Positions 16,394 through 24,498 of a stretch of DNA of 64,000 bases are shown here, one piece after another; positions within the stretch are counted from its first letter, which is position 1; every line of letters begins with the position of its first letter. The DNA comes from Nocardia grenadensis NBRC 108939 (GTDB lineage Bacteria > Actinomycetota > Actinomycetes > Mycobacteriales > Mycobacteriaceae): NCBI RefSeq assembly GCF_001613445.1, contig NZ_BDCJ01000030.1, positions 34,757 through 98,756 of the forward strand, given 5' to 3'. The notes below the pieces were generated by a model, which was given only the letters and a program-made list of their open reading frames with translations, did not search any database and was not told where the DNA came from. The position numbers and the translations under genes are program-made.

Positions 16394-17449
16394 ATGACCA
16401 CCGTCGAAGTGCCCCATGGCTCGCGATCCGTCGTATTGCGGGTCGCCCAGGTCATCGCGGAAACCGCCGACGCGAGCTCGCTGGTCTTCGAGGTCCCCGA
16501 GCAGGCGCGGGAGAAGTTCGCGTACCGGCCCGGCCAGTTCCTCACCCTGCGTATCCCCAGCGACCGCACCGGATCGGTGGCGCGCTGCTATTCGCTGGCG
16601 AGTTCGCCCTTCACCGACGATCTACCCAAGGTCACGGTGAAGCGCACCAGCGACGGGTACGGCTCCAACTGGCTCTGCGACAACATCAAGCCGGGTGACC
16701 AGCTCGAGGTGCTGCCGCCCGCCGGGGTGTTCACCCCGAAAGATCTCGATGAGGACCTACTGCTCTGCGCGGCCGGCAGCGGTATCACCCCGGTGATGTC
16801 CATCCTCAAATCCGCGCTGGCGCGAGGCAGCGGCAAGATCGTGCTGTTCTACGCCAACCGCGACGCCGAATCGGTGATCTTCGCAACCGAACTGCGCGAA
16901 CTGGCCGAGAAGAACCCGCAGCGGCTGGTGGTGGTGCACTGGCTGGAGACCCTACAGGGCCTGCCGACCGTGACCGCGCTGTCCGAAGTGCTGCGGCCCT
17001 ACACCGAGTACGCCGCCTTCATGTGCGGTCCGCGGCCCTTCATGGACGGGGTGCACGACGCCCTCACCCAGCTCGGGGTACCGCGCAACCGCACCCACGC
17101 CGAGATCTTCAACTCGCTCGCCGGTGACCCGTTCGCCGATACCGCCCCGGCCGAGATCTCCGAGGCGGACGCCGCGGACGCGGCGACCGTGGAGGTCGAA
17201 CTGGACGGGGAGACGCACAACCTGAGCTGGCCGCGGAAACAGACCCTGGTCGACATCATGCTGGACAAGGGCCTCGATGTACCCTACTCCTGCCAGGAGG
17301 GCGAATGCGGGTCCTGCGCCTGCACGGTACTCGAGGGCAAGGTCGAGATGGAGAACGCCGAGATCCTCGATCCCGAGGACATCGAGAACGGCTACATCCT
17401 GGGTTGCCAGGCCCGGCCGGTCACCGACCACCTGCGAATCCAGTTCTGA
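16394..17449 (+). CDS. kshB: 3-ketosteroid 9-alpha-hydroxylase reductase component
   Basis: 351-residue flavo-iron-sulfur reductase that passes electrons from NADH to the Rieske oxygenase KshA. Three domains are visible. The FAD domain has RCYSLASSP (64-72). The NAD domain has LCAAGSGITPVMSIL (124-138) and FMCGPRPFMDGV. The C-terminal plant-type [2Fe-2S] ferredoxin domain has C300-x4-C305-x2-C308 and C338. The ATG preceded by GAGAGGACGAG was chosen over an upstream GTG. The KstR-type site ahead of it supports a sterol-catabolic role. The protein could also serve other Rieske oxygenases. Confidence 0.9.
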   Translation: MTTVEVPHGSRSVVLRVAQVIAETADASSLVFEVPEQAREKFAYRPGQFLTLRIPSDRTGSVARCYSLASSPFTDDLPKVTVKRTSDGYGSNWLCDNIKPGDQLEVLPPAGVFTPKDLDEDLLLCAAGSGITPVMSILKSALARGSGKIVLFYANRDAESVIFATELRELAEKNPQRLVVVHWLETLQGLPTVTALSEVLRPYTEYAAFMCGPRPFMDGVHDALTQLGVPRNRTHAEIFNSLAGDPFADTAPAEISEADAADAATVEVELDGETHNLSWPRKQTLVDIMLDKGLDVPYSCQEGECGSCACTVLEGKVEMENAEILDPEDIENGYILGCQARPVTDHLRIQF

Positions 17450-17780
17450 TCGCCCGGCCTGCGTCCTGGGTCGCCTGTATCCGGTATCCGGCGGTACGGC
17501 CTACCGGATAAGGGTGAGCCGGAGGTGCGTGCCCATCTCGTTGCCGACGATGCGGTCCGTACGTCGTTGCACCTGGCCGTCACCTGGTTCCTGAGAGACA
17601 ACCGGGCGATCGTGCGCCGAGCCGGTCGCCCAGGGCCGAACGCGATGCCAATCGAGGACGTACGGCGGCGGGGCGCCCCGGTCATCCGGGAACTCCCGGA
17701 TGACCGGGAGCCCGCGAACCCCTCGATACGATCCGCCGGACGATCGTTGCCCGCGGGCTCCCGGTCGCGTTTCCCAGCGG
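17450..17780. other. Convergent spacer after kshB
   Basis: About 330 bases between the stops of kshB and a convergent flavoprotein gene. The right part is filled by two large overlapping inverted repeats. The left part carries a short GTG-initiated frame (from about 17525, VRAHLVADDAVRTSLHLAV) of about 60 residues before it enters the repeats. I recognise no family and regard it as doubtful. Confidence 0.4.
17677..17764. terminator. Two overlapping hairpins, bidirectional terminator region
   Basis: Hairpin 1 has perfect 15-base arms at 17677-17691 and 17694-17708. Hairpin 2 has perfect 13-base arms at 17704-17716 and 17752-17764. They share bases 17704-17708, so only one can form fully at a time. 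Position between convergent genes suggests transcription termination in both directions. Confidence 0.65.
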
Positions 17781-19046
17781 TTAGACGGGCACGGGCTCGG
17801 GTAGCCGGGCTCCCTGACGCTGAAGTTCCTCGCGCACGCTCGCGGTGGTGACCTCGCCGTTCCGGACCTGCTGCGCCGCCGCGACCCCGGCCGCGTGCCC
17901 GGTGGCGAAGGCGGTGCCCATCACGCGCAGCGATGCGCCGGCCTGCCGGTCGCCATCGAGAGTTCGCCCGGCGGCGTAGAGATTGTCCGTGCCGACACTG
18001 CGCAGGCAGTCGAGGGGAATCGGGTAGAAACCGGGATCGCCGATGAATTTCCAGGTGGACGGGATGCCTGGGCCCGGATGGTACTCCATCGGCCAGGCCC
18101 CGATCGCGACCGCGCTCTCGGTGGTGCCCGGGTGGACGATATCCGCCTCACGCAGCCGCTGCCGGGTGACGATATGGCGGGATTCCCGGGTACCGAGTTC
18201 GGGACCGGTGGTGACGATATACGCGTGTTCGGCGCCGGGGATCGTCCGCACCACCGGCAGATACGCCTGGGCCTGGCGGCGGGCGCTGATCTCGGCGCGG
18301 GTGGTGTCGGCGGCGGACCGGGCGTCGTAACCCTCGTCCACCAGGTACATGATGACGTCGCCGGAGACCGGCATCCGGGCGACCAGCCCGGACTCGGCGA
18401 GCAGACCGTCCACACCGGCGGCTTTGGCACTGCGGACCGCCGCGCCGACGGTATCCACCGTGACCTCGGCATCCGGTTCGATACCACCGAACCGGACGCC
18501 GAGGCTGCCGTTCTGGACCCAGCCGTCGGTGCCGTAACGCACCTCGGCCCCCGCGTGGTGCGCGAGATCGGCGTCCCCGGTGGCGTCGACGAAGGCGTCG
18601 GCGGTGAACCGGTGCACGCCCTCGTGGTCGGCGACCTCCACGGCGGTGATGCTGTCGCCCTCGGTGTGGGCGCCGATCAACAGACTGTGCAGGCGGACAT
18701 CGACCTGGGCCTCCCGGCACAGCTCGTCCAGTACGACCTTCACGTTCTCCGGGTCGAAGACCACGGTGACCGCGTTGAACCGGCGCGGCTCGCCGACCGC
18801 GCCGCGCGCCTTCAGCCGCGATATCACCTCGTCGGCGATACCGAAGACGACCTGCCGCAGGTCGTCGCGGGTGTAGAGACCGCAGTAGGTGACAACATTG
18901 CGCAGCGTCGCGGCGCCACCCAGGCACGGCCCGCGTTCGATCAACAGGGCGCGGGCACCGGACCGGGCAGCGCCCACCGCCGCGGCGATACCGGCCGATC
19001 CACCGCCCGCGACAATGACGTCGTAGTGGGTATTGCTCGGGGTCAT
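17781..19046 (-). CDS. FAD-dependent oxidoreductase of the FAD_oxidored family
   Basis: 421 residues. The N-terminal dinucleotide motif is YDVIVAGGGSAGIAAAVGAARSGARALLIERG, followed by LGGAATL, typical of the PF12831-like group. A second FAD motif near the C-terminus reads DNLYAAGRTLDGDRQAGASLRVMGTAFATGHAAG. The family includes poorly characterised enzymes found near sugar, aromatic or organic-acid transporters. It lies seven bases after the MFS transporter stop in the same direction, so the transporter probably imports its substrate. The LysR gene divergent from the transporter is the likely regulator. Confidence 0.8.
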   Translation of the reverse strand: MTPSNTHYDVIVAGGGSAGIAAAVGAARSGARALLIERGPCLGGAATLRNVVTYCGLYTRDDLRQVVFGIADEVISRLKARGAVGEPRRFNAVTVVFDPENVKVVLDELCREAQVDVRLHSLLIGAHTEGDSITAVEVADHEGVHRFTADAFVDATGDADLAHHAGAEVRYGTDGWVQNGSLGVRFGGIEPDAEVTVDTVGAAVRSAKAAGVDGLLAESGLVARMPVSGDVIMYLVDEGYDARSAADTTRAEISARRQAQAYLPVVRTIPGAEHAYIVTTGPELGTRESRHIVTRQRLREADIVHPGTTESAVAIGAWPMEYHPGPGIPSTWKFIGDPGFYPIPLDCLRSVGTDNLYAAGRTLDGDRQAGASLRVMGTAFATGHAAGVAAAQQVRNGEVTTASVREELQRQGARLPEPVPV

Positions 19047-19053
19047 ACGGGGA

Positions 19054-20325
19054 TCAGACCTTTCCATTGGTGGCGAGGACCAGCGCATTGCCGTCGCCGG
19101 GCGCGGCGGTACCGGACGCGGATTCGCGGTTGTCGGCGTCGCGGATGAAGTACATGGGAAGGATCGCCAGGCAGGGCCCGGCGGCGAGGACCAGGAAGAC
19201 CAGCTGGAACGAGCCACTCGCGGCGAAGACCAGGCCCACCACGGCGGGCACGATGGTGCTGCCGAGCTGCCAGAAGGCATTCACGCCGCCGGTCGCCGTC
19301 CCGGCGAGTTCGGCACCGGACAGGGTCGGGATCATCGCCATCATGACCGGGCTGTAGATGTAGGCGGTGATGCCGAGGAACGGCGCGATCCACAGGAACT
19401 GGGTGGCGGTGGTCGCGAAACTGAAGATGATCAGGCAGGCCACGAAGGCAGCCAGGATGGCGATCGTGAGCCGTCGGCGACTCAACCCGAGCGCATCGCC
19501 GAGCAGCCCGATCAGTGGTTTGGAGAACACCGCCACCGCGCCGAAGATCATCACCACGGTGCCGGCCCGCACCGGATCGATACCGACGCCCTTGACCATC
19601 AGCAGGTTCGACCAGGTGATGAACCCGTAGGTGCCCCACAGCGCGCCGAATCCGGCGAGCGCGATCAGCAATAGGCCGCGATTGCGCACCAGCGGCCGCA
19701 GATTCGGGCGGCCACCGGTTTCGGTCCGGGCCTCCACCAGCGGGCCGGGGCGCAGCAGGATCAGGCACAGGACACCGACCACGATCGACGTGAGACCGAA
19801 CAGGTGATACGACGTGCGCCAGCTGTGCGATTCGATCAACCGGGGTACGACCGCGTTCGCGATCACCAGTCCGAGCGAGGTCGCGGTCATGAAGACACCC
19901 ATCGCGAAGCCTCGCCGCTGCGGGCTGAACCAGCTGGTGAGCAGTTTGACGCCGCCACCCACCTCGGCGCCCGCGCACAATCCGATACACGCCTGGAAGA
20001 GCAGGCCCAGCGCATGGCTGTCGACCTCGCCGAAGGCGAGCATGAACCCGCCGGAGAGCAGGATGCTCACCCCGACGGTCATCCGCGCACCGAGCCAGTC
20101 GGCGACGAAACCGCCGATGGCATTGGAGATCACGTAGCCGATGTAGTAGGTGGTGGCGAAGACACCGAGGCCGGCGACGGCCACCCCGAGGTCCTCGCCC
20201 ACCGAGCCCGCCGCCGGGCCCCAGGTGGCCCGGTCGACCGAGGTCATCGTGAAGGCGGCCCAGCAGAGGGTCAACACCACCCAGCGATATCGGGTGTCGG
20301 GTGTTGCGGGGGATATCGCGGTCAC
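19054..20325 (-). CDS. Major facilitator superfamily transporter (anion:cation symporter-like)
   Basis: 423 residues with about 12 transmembrane helices. The start region RYRWVVLTLCWAAFTMTSVDRATWGPA, the loop GGFVADWLGARMTVGVSILLSGG, and the pattern QRRGFAMGVFMTATSLGLVIAN are typical of ACS-family symporters for organic anions such as hexuronates or phthalate. The GTG start follows AGGACCTCCG. It is the first gene of a two-gene operon with the FAD oxidoreductase and is divergent from a LysR regulator. The substrate is probably a carboxylated compound, by family. Confidence 0.82.
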   Translation of the reverse strand: MTAISPATPDTRYRWVVLTLCWAAFTMTSVDRATWGPAAGSVGEDLGVAVAGLGVFATTYYIGYVISNAIGGFVADWLGARMTVGVSILLSGGFMLAFGEVDSHALGLLFQACIGLCAGAEVGGGVKLLTSWFSPQRRGFAMGVFMTATSLGLVIANAVVPRLIESHSWRTSYHLFGLTSIVVGVLCLILLRPGPLVEARTETGGRPNLRPLVRNRGLLLIALAGFGALWGTYGFITWSNLLMVKGVGIDPVRAGTVVMIFGAVAVFSKPLIGLLGDALGLSRRRLTIAILAAFVACLIIFSFATTATQFLWIAPFLGITAYIYSPVMMAMIPTLSGAELAGTATGGVNAFWQLGSTIVPAVVGLVFAASGSFQLVFLVLAAGPCLAILPMYFIRDADNRESASGTAAPGDGNALVLATNGKV

Positions 20326-20461
20326 CGGAGGTCCTTTCGAGTGAAGCTGGGGCACCGGCGCCCGCACTGCGTGGCGGCTGTGGCACCCACCACAATGCAA
20401 CCGTGCGGACGGCTCATGATCCAATGCCACTTGGATGACCCGGGTATGTCCTGAAGTTATG

Positions 20462-20479
20462 GCATACCGATCGGTATGC
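20462..20479. promoter_or_regulatory. LysR-type operator palindrome
   Basis: Perfect 18-base palindrome GCATACCGATCGGTATGC containing ATAC-N6-GTAT, close to the LTTR recognition pattern. It lies 16 bases before the lysR start and upstream of the divergent MFS/FAD operon, the normal position for autoregulation and activation. Confidence 0.75.
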
Positions 20480-20495
20480 GAAACAGGGAGCAACG

Positions 20496-21377
20496 ATGGA
20501 GCTACGACAGCTACGGTATTTCGTCGAAGTATTCGATCGCGGCTCGCTGTCGGCGGCGGCGAAGGCGCTGCTGATTTCCCAACCGGCCCTCACCCGCCAG
20601 GTCCAGCAGCTGGAACGCGAATGCGGCGTGCCGCTCTTCGAGCGGGTACCTGCCGGTATCGTGCCCACTCCCGCCGGGACCGCCCTTTATCAGCATGTCC
20701 TCACCCTGCTCCGCTACGCCGACACCGCGAAGGACGCCGCCCGGGAGGCCGGTCCGGTCCGCGAGATCGTGCAGATCGGCCTCGCCCCCGGCCTACCGCC
20801 CACCTGGCTCGGGCAAATCATCGACACCGTGCGGGTGGCCGTGCCCCAGGCATACCTTTCGCTCACCGACGCGACCAGCACCGCCCAACTCCAGCAGCTG
20901 CGGGCCGGACGACTCGATATAGCATTCGTGCATGAACCGCCCGCGGGGGATCTCGTCCGGCACCGGGTCCTCGAGGAGCCGTTCGGATTCGTCGTGGATC
21001 CGCGACTGGACGGCGAGTTCAGCGGCGATATCTGCCCGCTGAGCGCCCTCCACGGCATGGACGTGCTCGCGCACGCCCGTGACCAGGTGCCCATCGGCCA
21101 CGACCGGCTGGTATCGGCGGCCCATGAAGCCGGTGTCAGGCCGCGGTGGCATTTCGCCAACTACACCGAGAACGCGCGGGCCTGTCTGCATGCCACGGGA
21201 GCCGGCGGAGCGATCCTGAGCCGCACCACCGCGGGCCGCCTGCTGCCCGGATGGGTCTGGCGGCGACTGGTCGACCCGCCGATCACCATGCAGACCTGGA
21301 TCGTGCGCCAGCCGGTGGTCCGGGGCACCGTCGCCGCGGTCGCCGACACCATCGCACGCTCCTTCGGCATCGACTGA
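20496..21377 (+). CDS. LysR-family transcriptional regulator
   Basis: 293 residues. The winged helix occupies residues 1-60 (LRQLRYFVEVFDRGSLSAAAKALLISQPALTRQVQQLE) and the periplasmic-binding-like effector domain begins near 90. The start is fixed by the canonical MELRQLRYF N-terminus. It is divergent from the MFS transporter/FAD oxidoreductase operon with the palindrome between, so it probably activates that operon in response to the transported compound. In the effector domain the family's usual IAFVHEPP strand and GGAILSRTTAGRL segment are present. Confidence 0.9.
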   Translation: MELRQLRYFVEVFDRGSLSAAAKALLISQPALTRQVQQLERECGVPLFERVPAGIVPTPAGTALYQHVLTLLRYADTAKDAAREAGPVREIVQIGLAPGLPPTWLGQIIDTVRVAVPQAYLSLTDATSTAQLQQLRAGRLDIAFVHEPPAGDLVRHRVLEEPFGFVVDPRLDGEFSGDICPLSALHGMDVLAHARDQVPIGHDRLVSAAHEAGVRPRWHFANYTENARACLHATGAGGAILSRTTAGRLLPGWVWRRLVDPPITMQTWIVRQPVVRGTVAAVADTIARSFGID

Positions 21378-21543
21378 GACGGGGCCGGAGCAGGCCGTGC
21401 CCCTCCCCGCCTCCGGCTCGGCGCCATCCGGCTGCGACCGCGCCGTCATGAGCGGGCGGAATCGGCCGATGCCGACACCGCGCAGCGTCCCGAGCCCAGC
21501 GTCGAAGAGCAGCCGGTCGCGCACTCGGGAAGGCGAGGCCGCA

Positions 21544-22308
21544 TTACCCGGCCCCCAGGATCCGCCCGGATTCGTACGCGGCCGCGCCGGGCGGCAGCAC
21601 GCCGGGACGGCCACTCAGATACACCTGCACGGTCCCTTCGCCGGTCGCCGAGCCGGCCAGCGCCTCCATCCGCCGCACCGTCTGCGCGGCGACGGCCTGC
21701 GCGCTGTCGAACAGCCGGACGCCGTCGGGCAGCGCGGCCAGGATGCTGTCCACGATCAGCGGGTAGTGGGTGCAACCCAGCACCACACCCTCGACATCGG
21801 CGGGTGTCCGGGCCGCGGCGTCCGCCACCGCCGCACGCACCGCGGCCATATCACCGCGATCCACTGCTTCGGCGAGTCCGTGGCAGGCCACCCCGGTCAC
21901 CTTCGCCTCGCCGCCGAACCGCGCTATCAGATCCGCCTGGTAGGGGCTGGCCGTAGTGGCCGCGGTCGCCCATACGGCCACCGACCGGCAGGCCGCCGCG
22001 GCCGGTTTGATCGCCGGCACCGTACCCACCACAGGGATCGCGGCGCCCAGATCGGCACGGACGTGTTCGAGTGCGGTCACGCTGGCGGTGTTACACGGCA
22101 GCACGACCACCTCGGCACCCAGGTCACGCGCGCTACGACCGGCCGCCACCACCCGGTCGATCACCCAGTCCTGTGGCTTGGGGCCCCACGGCGCCCCTTC
22201 GGGGTCCAGTTGCAACAGCAGATCCACGTCGGGACGCAGCTTGCGCAGCCACGCCGCGGTGGGCAGCAACCCGAAACCCGAATCGATGAGCGCGACGATC
22301 ACCCCCAC
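21544..22308 (-). CDS. Glutamate/aspartate racemase-family protein (MurI-like paralogue)
   Basis: 254 residues of the Asp/Glu racemase fold. Conserved catalytic elements: D9-S10 (ALIDSGFG), C72-N73-T74 (LPCNTAS) and C179-T180-H181 (GCTHYP). In MurI the two cysteines deprotonate either face of the substrate. The segment that reads Y/F-GDTARVPYG in housekeeping MurI reads LDPEGAPWGPK here, so the substrate pocket differs. It is three bases after the ferredoxin reductase-like gene and surely co-transcribed. It is more likely a specialised racemase or isomerase than the essential MurI, but that is an inference. Confidence 0.75.
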   Translation of the reverse strand: MGVIVALIDSGFGLLPTAAWLRKLRPDVDLLLQLDPEGAPWGPKPQDWVIDRVVAAGRSARDLGAEVVVLPCNTASVTALEHVRADLGAAIPVVGTVPAIKPAAAACRSVAVWATAATTASPYQADLIARFGGEAKVTGVACHGLAEAVDRGDMAAVRAAVADAAARTPADVEGVVLGCTHYPLIVDSILAALPDGVRLFDSAQAVAAQTVRRMEALAGSATGEGTVQVYLSGRPGVLPPGAAAYESGRILGAG

Positions 22309-22311
22309 AGG

Positions 22312-23511
22312 TTATTGAGTCGCGCCGAGCAATTCCTCCACCGGGGCGGCCGCGGCGATCTTGGCGCGCATCTTCATCACCTGTCCGGTCATCCCCGCCC
22401 CCACGACTCCGGACAGCCGGCCCTCGCGGAAGTAGTAGGCGAGGAATTTGCGCCCGTCGTCGGCGAGGATGTGGATATCGTCGGTCGCGCGCGGCGTGCC
22501 GAGCGCCTGCAACTTCAGGTCGTACTGATCACTCCAGAAGTACGGGACCTGCGGGGTACTCGGCGCCGCGACCCCCAGCAGGGCGCAGGTCAGCAGTTTG
22601 GCCTGTTCACCGGCATTGGTCCAGTGCTCGATCCGGCGATGTTCACCCGTAGGGGTCCGCCACGCCGCCACATCGCCCACCGCCCAGACGCCGGGCGCAC
22701 TGGTCCGCCCGGCCTCGTCGGCGAACACTCCGCCACCGGCGGTCGGTTCGGCCAGTTCGATACCGGATCCGGCCAGCCAGTCGGTCACTGGACGCGAGCC
22801 GATACCCGACACCACCAGGTCCGCGGTCACCTCGGACCCATCCGCCAGCCGCGCACCGCGCACCCGGCTTGCCGGACCGGCCAGCAATTCGGCCACCCCG
22901 ACCCCGCAGCGCAGATCGACGCCTTCGGCCCGGTGCAACCGGGCCACCAGTTCACCGAGCGCCACGCCGAGCACCCCGGCCAGCGGAGCGGGCTGCGGTT
23001 CCACCAGCACCACGGGCACCTTCTGCGCGCGCAGGCTCGCGGCCAGTTCACAGCCGATGAAACCGGCGCCGATCACCAGGGCCGCGGTGGTATCGCGCAG
23101 CCTCTCCCGGATCGCCACCGCGTCGTCGTGACTGCGCAGGACGTGGACCCCGGCCACCTCGTCCGCGCCGGGCAGCAGCCGGGGCCGCAGTCCGGTCGCG
23201 ACGATCAGATGCTCGTAGGTGACCGTGGAACCGTCGGCCAGCCGCACCTGTTTGGCCTCGGTGTCCACGCCGGACGCGGCCGTACCCAGACGCAGCTCGA
23301 TCTTCTTCTCGTCGTAGAACTCGTCCGGACGCAACGGCGTCGCGGTGGTCTCGCCGCGGACGAACTGCTTGGACAGCGGCGGACGGTCGTAGGGTGCGCG
23401 CGGCTCGTCCCCCAGCAGTACCAGCTCGCCCTCGTACCCCGCGCGGCGCAACTCCTCGGCGGTGCGCAACCCGGCCAGGCCGGCACCGGCGATCACGATC
23501 GGTGCGGACAT
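22312..23511 (-). CDS. NAD(P)H-dependent ferredoxin reductase (FAD-binding, Rieske-type system)
   Basis: 399 residues of the pyridine nucleotide-disulphide oxidoreductase class used with ferredoxins. The N-terminal FAD motif is IVIAGAGLAGLRTAEEL, the APYDRPPLSKQF element is diagnostic of oxygenase-coupled ferredoxin reductases, and the NAD motif is ALVIGAGFIGCELAASL. GVWAVGDVAAW is the second FAD contact, and PYFWSDQYDLKLQ is the family's C-terminal signature. GGGAGGGAG precedes the ATG. No ferredoxin or P450 is adjacent, so its partner is elsewhere. It is the first gene of a two-gene operon with the racemase-like gene. Confidence 0.88.
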   Translation of the reverse strand: MSAPIVIAGAGLAGLRTAEELRRAGYEGELVLLGDEPRAPYDRPPLSKQFVRGETTATPLRPDEFYDEKKIELRLGTAASGVDTEAKQVRLADGSTVTYEHLIVATGLRPRLLPGADEVAGVHVLRSHDDAVAIRERLRDTTAALVIGAGFIGCELAASLRAQKVPVVLVEPQPAPLAGVLGVALGELVARLHRAEGVDLRCGVGVAELLAGPASRVRGARLADGSEVTADLVVSGIGSRPVTDWLAGSGIELAEPTAGGGVFADEAGRTSAPGVWAVGDVAAWRTPTGEHRRIEHWTNAGEQAKLLTCALLGVAAPSTPQVPYFWSDQYDLKLQALGTPRATDDIHILADDGRKFLAYYFREGRLSGVVGAGMTGQVMKMRAKIAAAAPVEELLGATQ

Positions 23512-23820
23512 ACCGAACTCCCTCCCCGCGGCAGGGCGCCGCGCCTGGAACAGGTTACAGAAAATCGTGTAGCCCACCCTAACAAGCACAGCTCGGCGAA
23601 GCCCATCCCCCGATCCGCGCGGCCGCGGCGAAACGGAGGTACCCGAAGAGCGCACGCGGCGGGTACAGGACCCGCCGGGCTCCGCGGCGGAAGCGCGTCC
23701 GCTGCGCATCGTTTCGCCGCGCAATCGTGTCCATCGCGATATCGACCGGTCGCGGCCGGACACGCTATACCGAGGTCAGGCCCTTTCTACGGACCTGTTT
23801 TCCAGTCTCAGGAGGCCATT
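23512..23820. other. Divergent promoter region, ferredoxin reductase / SPW protein
   Basis: About 310 bases with no credible gene. Read on the minus strand, around 23565-23583 there is TTAGGGTGGGCTACA, which partly resembles an IdeR/DtxR half-site (TTAGGTTAGGCTAACC). The second half is poor. The right end contains CAGGAGGCCATT immediately before the SPW start, a good ribosome-binding site. Confidence 0.4.
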
Positions 23821-24177
23821 ATGTTCACAGAAAGCCGGACTCAGGATTTCCTGGCCGTGGTGCTCGGTGTCTTCACCGCCCTCTCTCCGATCTGGGTGGC
23901 GACCAACAATCGGGCAGTGTGGACGATGATCGTGCTCGGAGCGCTCATCGCACTCACCGGACTCGCCCAGATGTACCGGCCCGCGATGGCAGCGGCCGAC
24001 TACGGAATGGCACTGTTCGGCGCACTGCTGTTCATCGCACCGTGGGCCATGAACTACACCAGCTACAACGGGGCATCGTGGACGTCGTGGGTCGTCGGAA
24101 TCGTCACCGTCGTACTCGCCGTGGCAGCGCTGCCGGCGGTGGCGGGCCGGATGCACGGGGCCGCGACGCACCACTGA
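23821..24177 (+). CDS. SPW-repeat small membrane protein
   Basis: 118 residues with four predicted transmembrane helices, arranged as two similar halves. Each half carries an SPW-type tripeptide motif (SPIW near residue 24, APWAM near 73), the hallmark of the SPW-repeat family (PF03779), which is widespread in actinobacteria and proteobacteria and has no known function. The start ATG follows CAGGAGGCC. A GC-rich hairpin follows the stop. The gene stands alone, so its role cannot be inferred from neighbours. Confidence 0.85.
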   Translation: MFTESRTQDFLAVVLGVFTALSPIWVATNNRAVWTMIVLGALIALTGLAQMYRPAMAAADYGMALFGALLFIAPWAMNYTSYNGASWTSWVVGIVTVVLAVAALPAVAGRMHGAATHH

Positions 24178-24498
24178 TCCGCAACCATCCCGACGAGCTA
24201 CCCGCCGGCCGAGCCCGGCGGGCAGACTCATTTGCGCCATCGACACCAGCGGGAAAATTTCGAGGGGGGCCGACAGACCCGGCGCGGAGCGGGCGTCCGG
24301 TGCACCGTTCCCGGCCGGTTTCCGCACATCCCGCCGTCCGGGCACGTCAGAGCCGCGTATCCGGAAATCCCGGACGCGGCTCCGTGCGCCGGCCACTCTC
24401 GGAGGCGATGTAATACTGATCACCGCGGGCGGGTCACGCACCATTCATGGGCTTCGCACACTAGAACGAAATCCACCCCGGCGGGTAAGAATGGGCCC
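24178..24498. other. Spacer with two hairpins between SPW and disordered-protein genes
   Basis: About 320 bases. After the SPW terminator (24201-24222) there is a second hairpin with arms GAGCCGCGT (24350-24358) and ACGCGGCTC (24374-24382), extended inward by CCGG/CCGG. The last 80 bases should hold the promoter of the next gene. No gene is seen. Confidence 0.5.
24201..24222 (+). terminator. Terminator-like hairpin after SPW gene
   Basis: Arms CCCGCCGG (24201-24208) and CCGGCGGG (24215-24222) with a six-base loop, 24 bases after the SPW stop. A weak T-run (CATTT) follows at about 24229. Confidence 0.5.

Noticed and set aside
17525..17700. Small GTG-initiated protein after kshB
   Set aside because: The frame runs into the hairpin region and has no known motif; only mentioned within the spacer entry.
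23565..23583. Full IdeR box
   Set aside because: Only one arm is conserved; kept as a low-interest finding rather than a feature.
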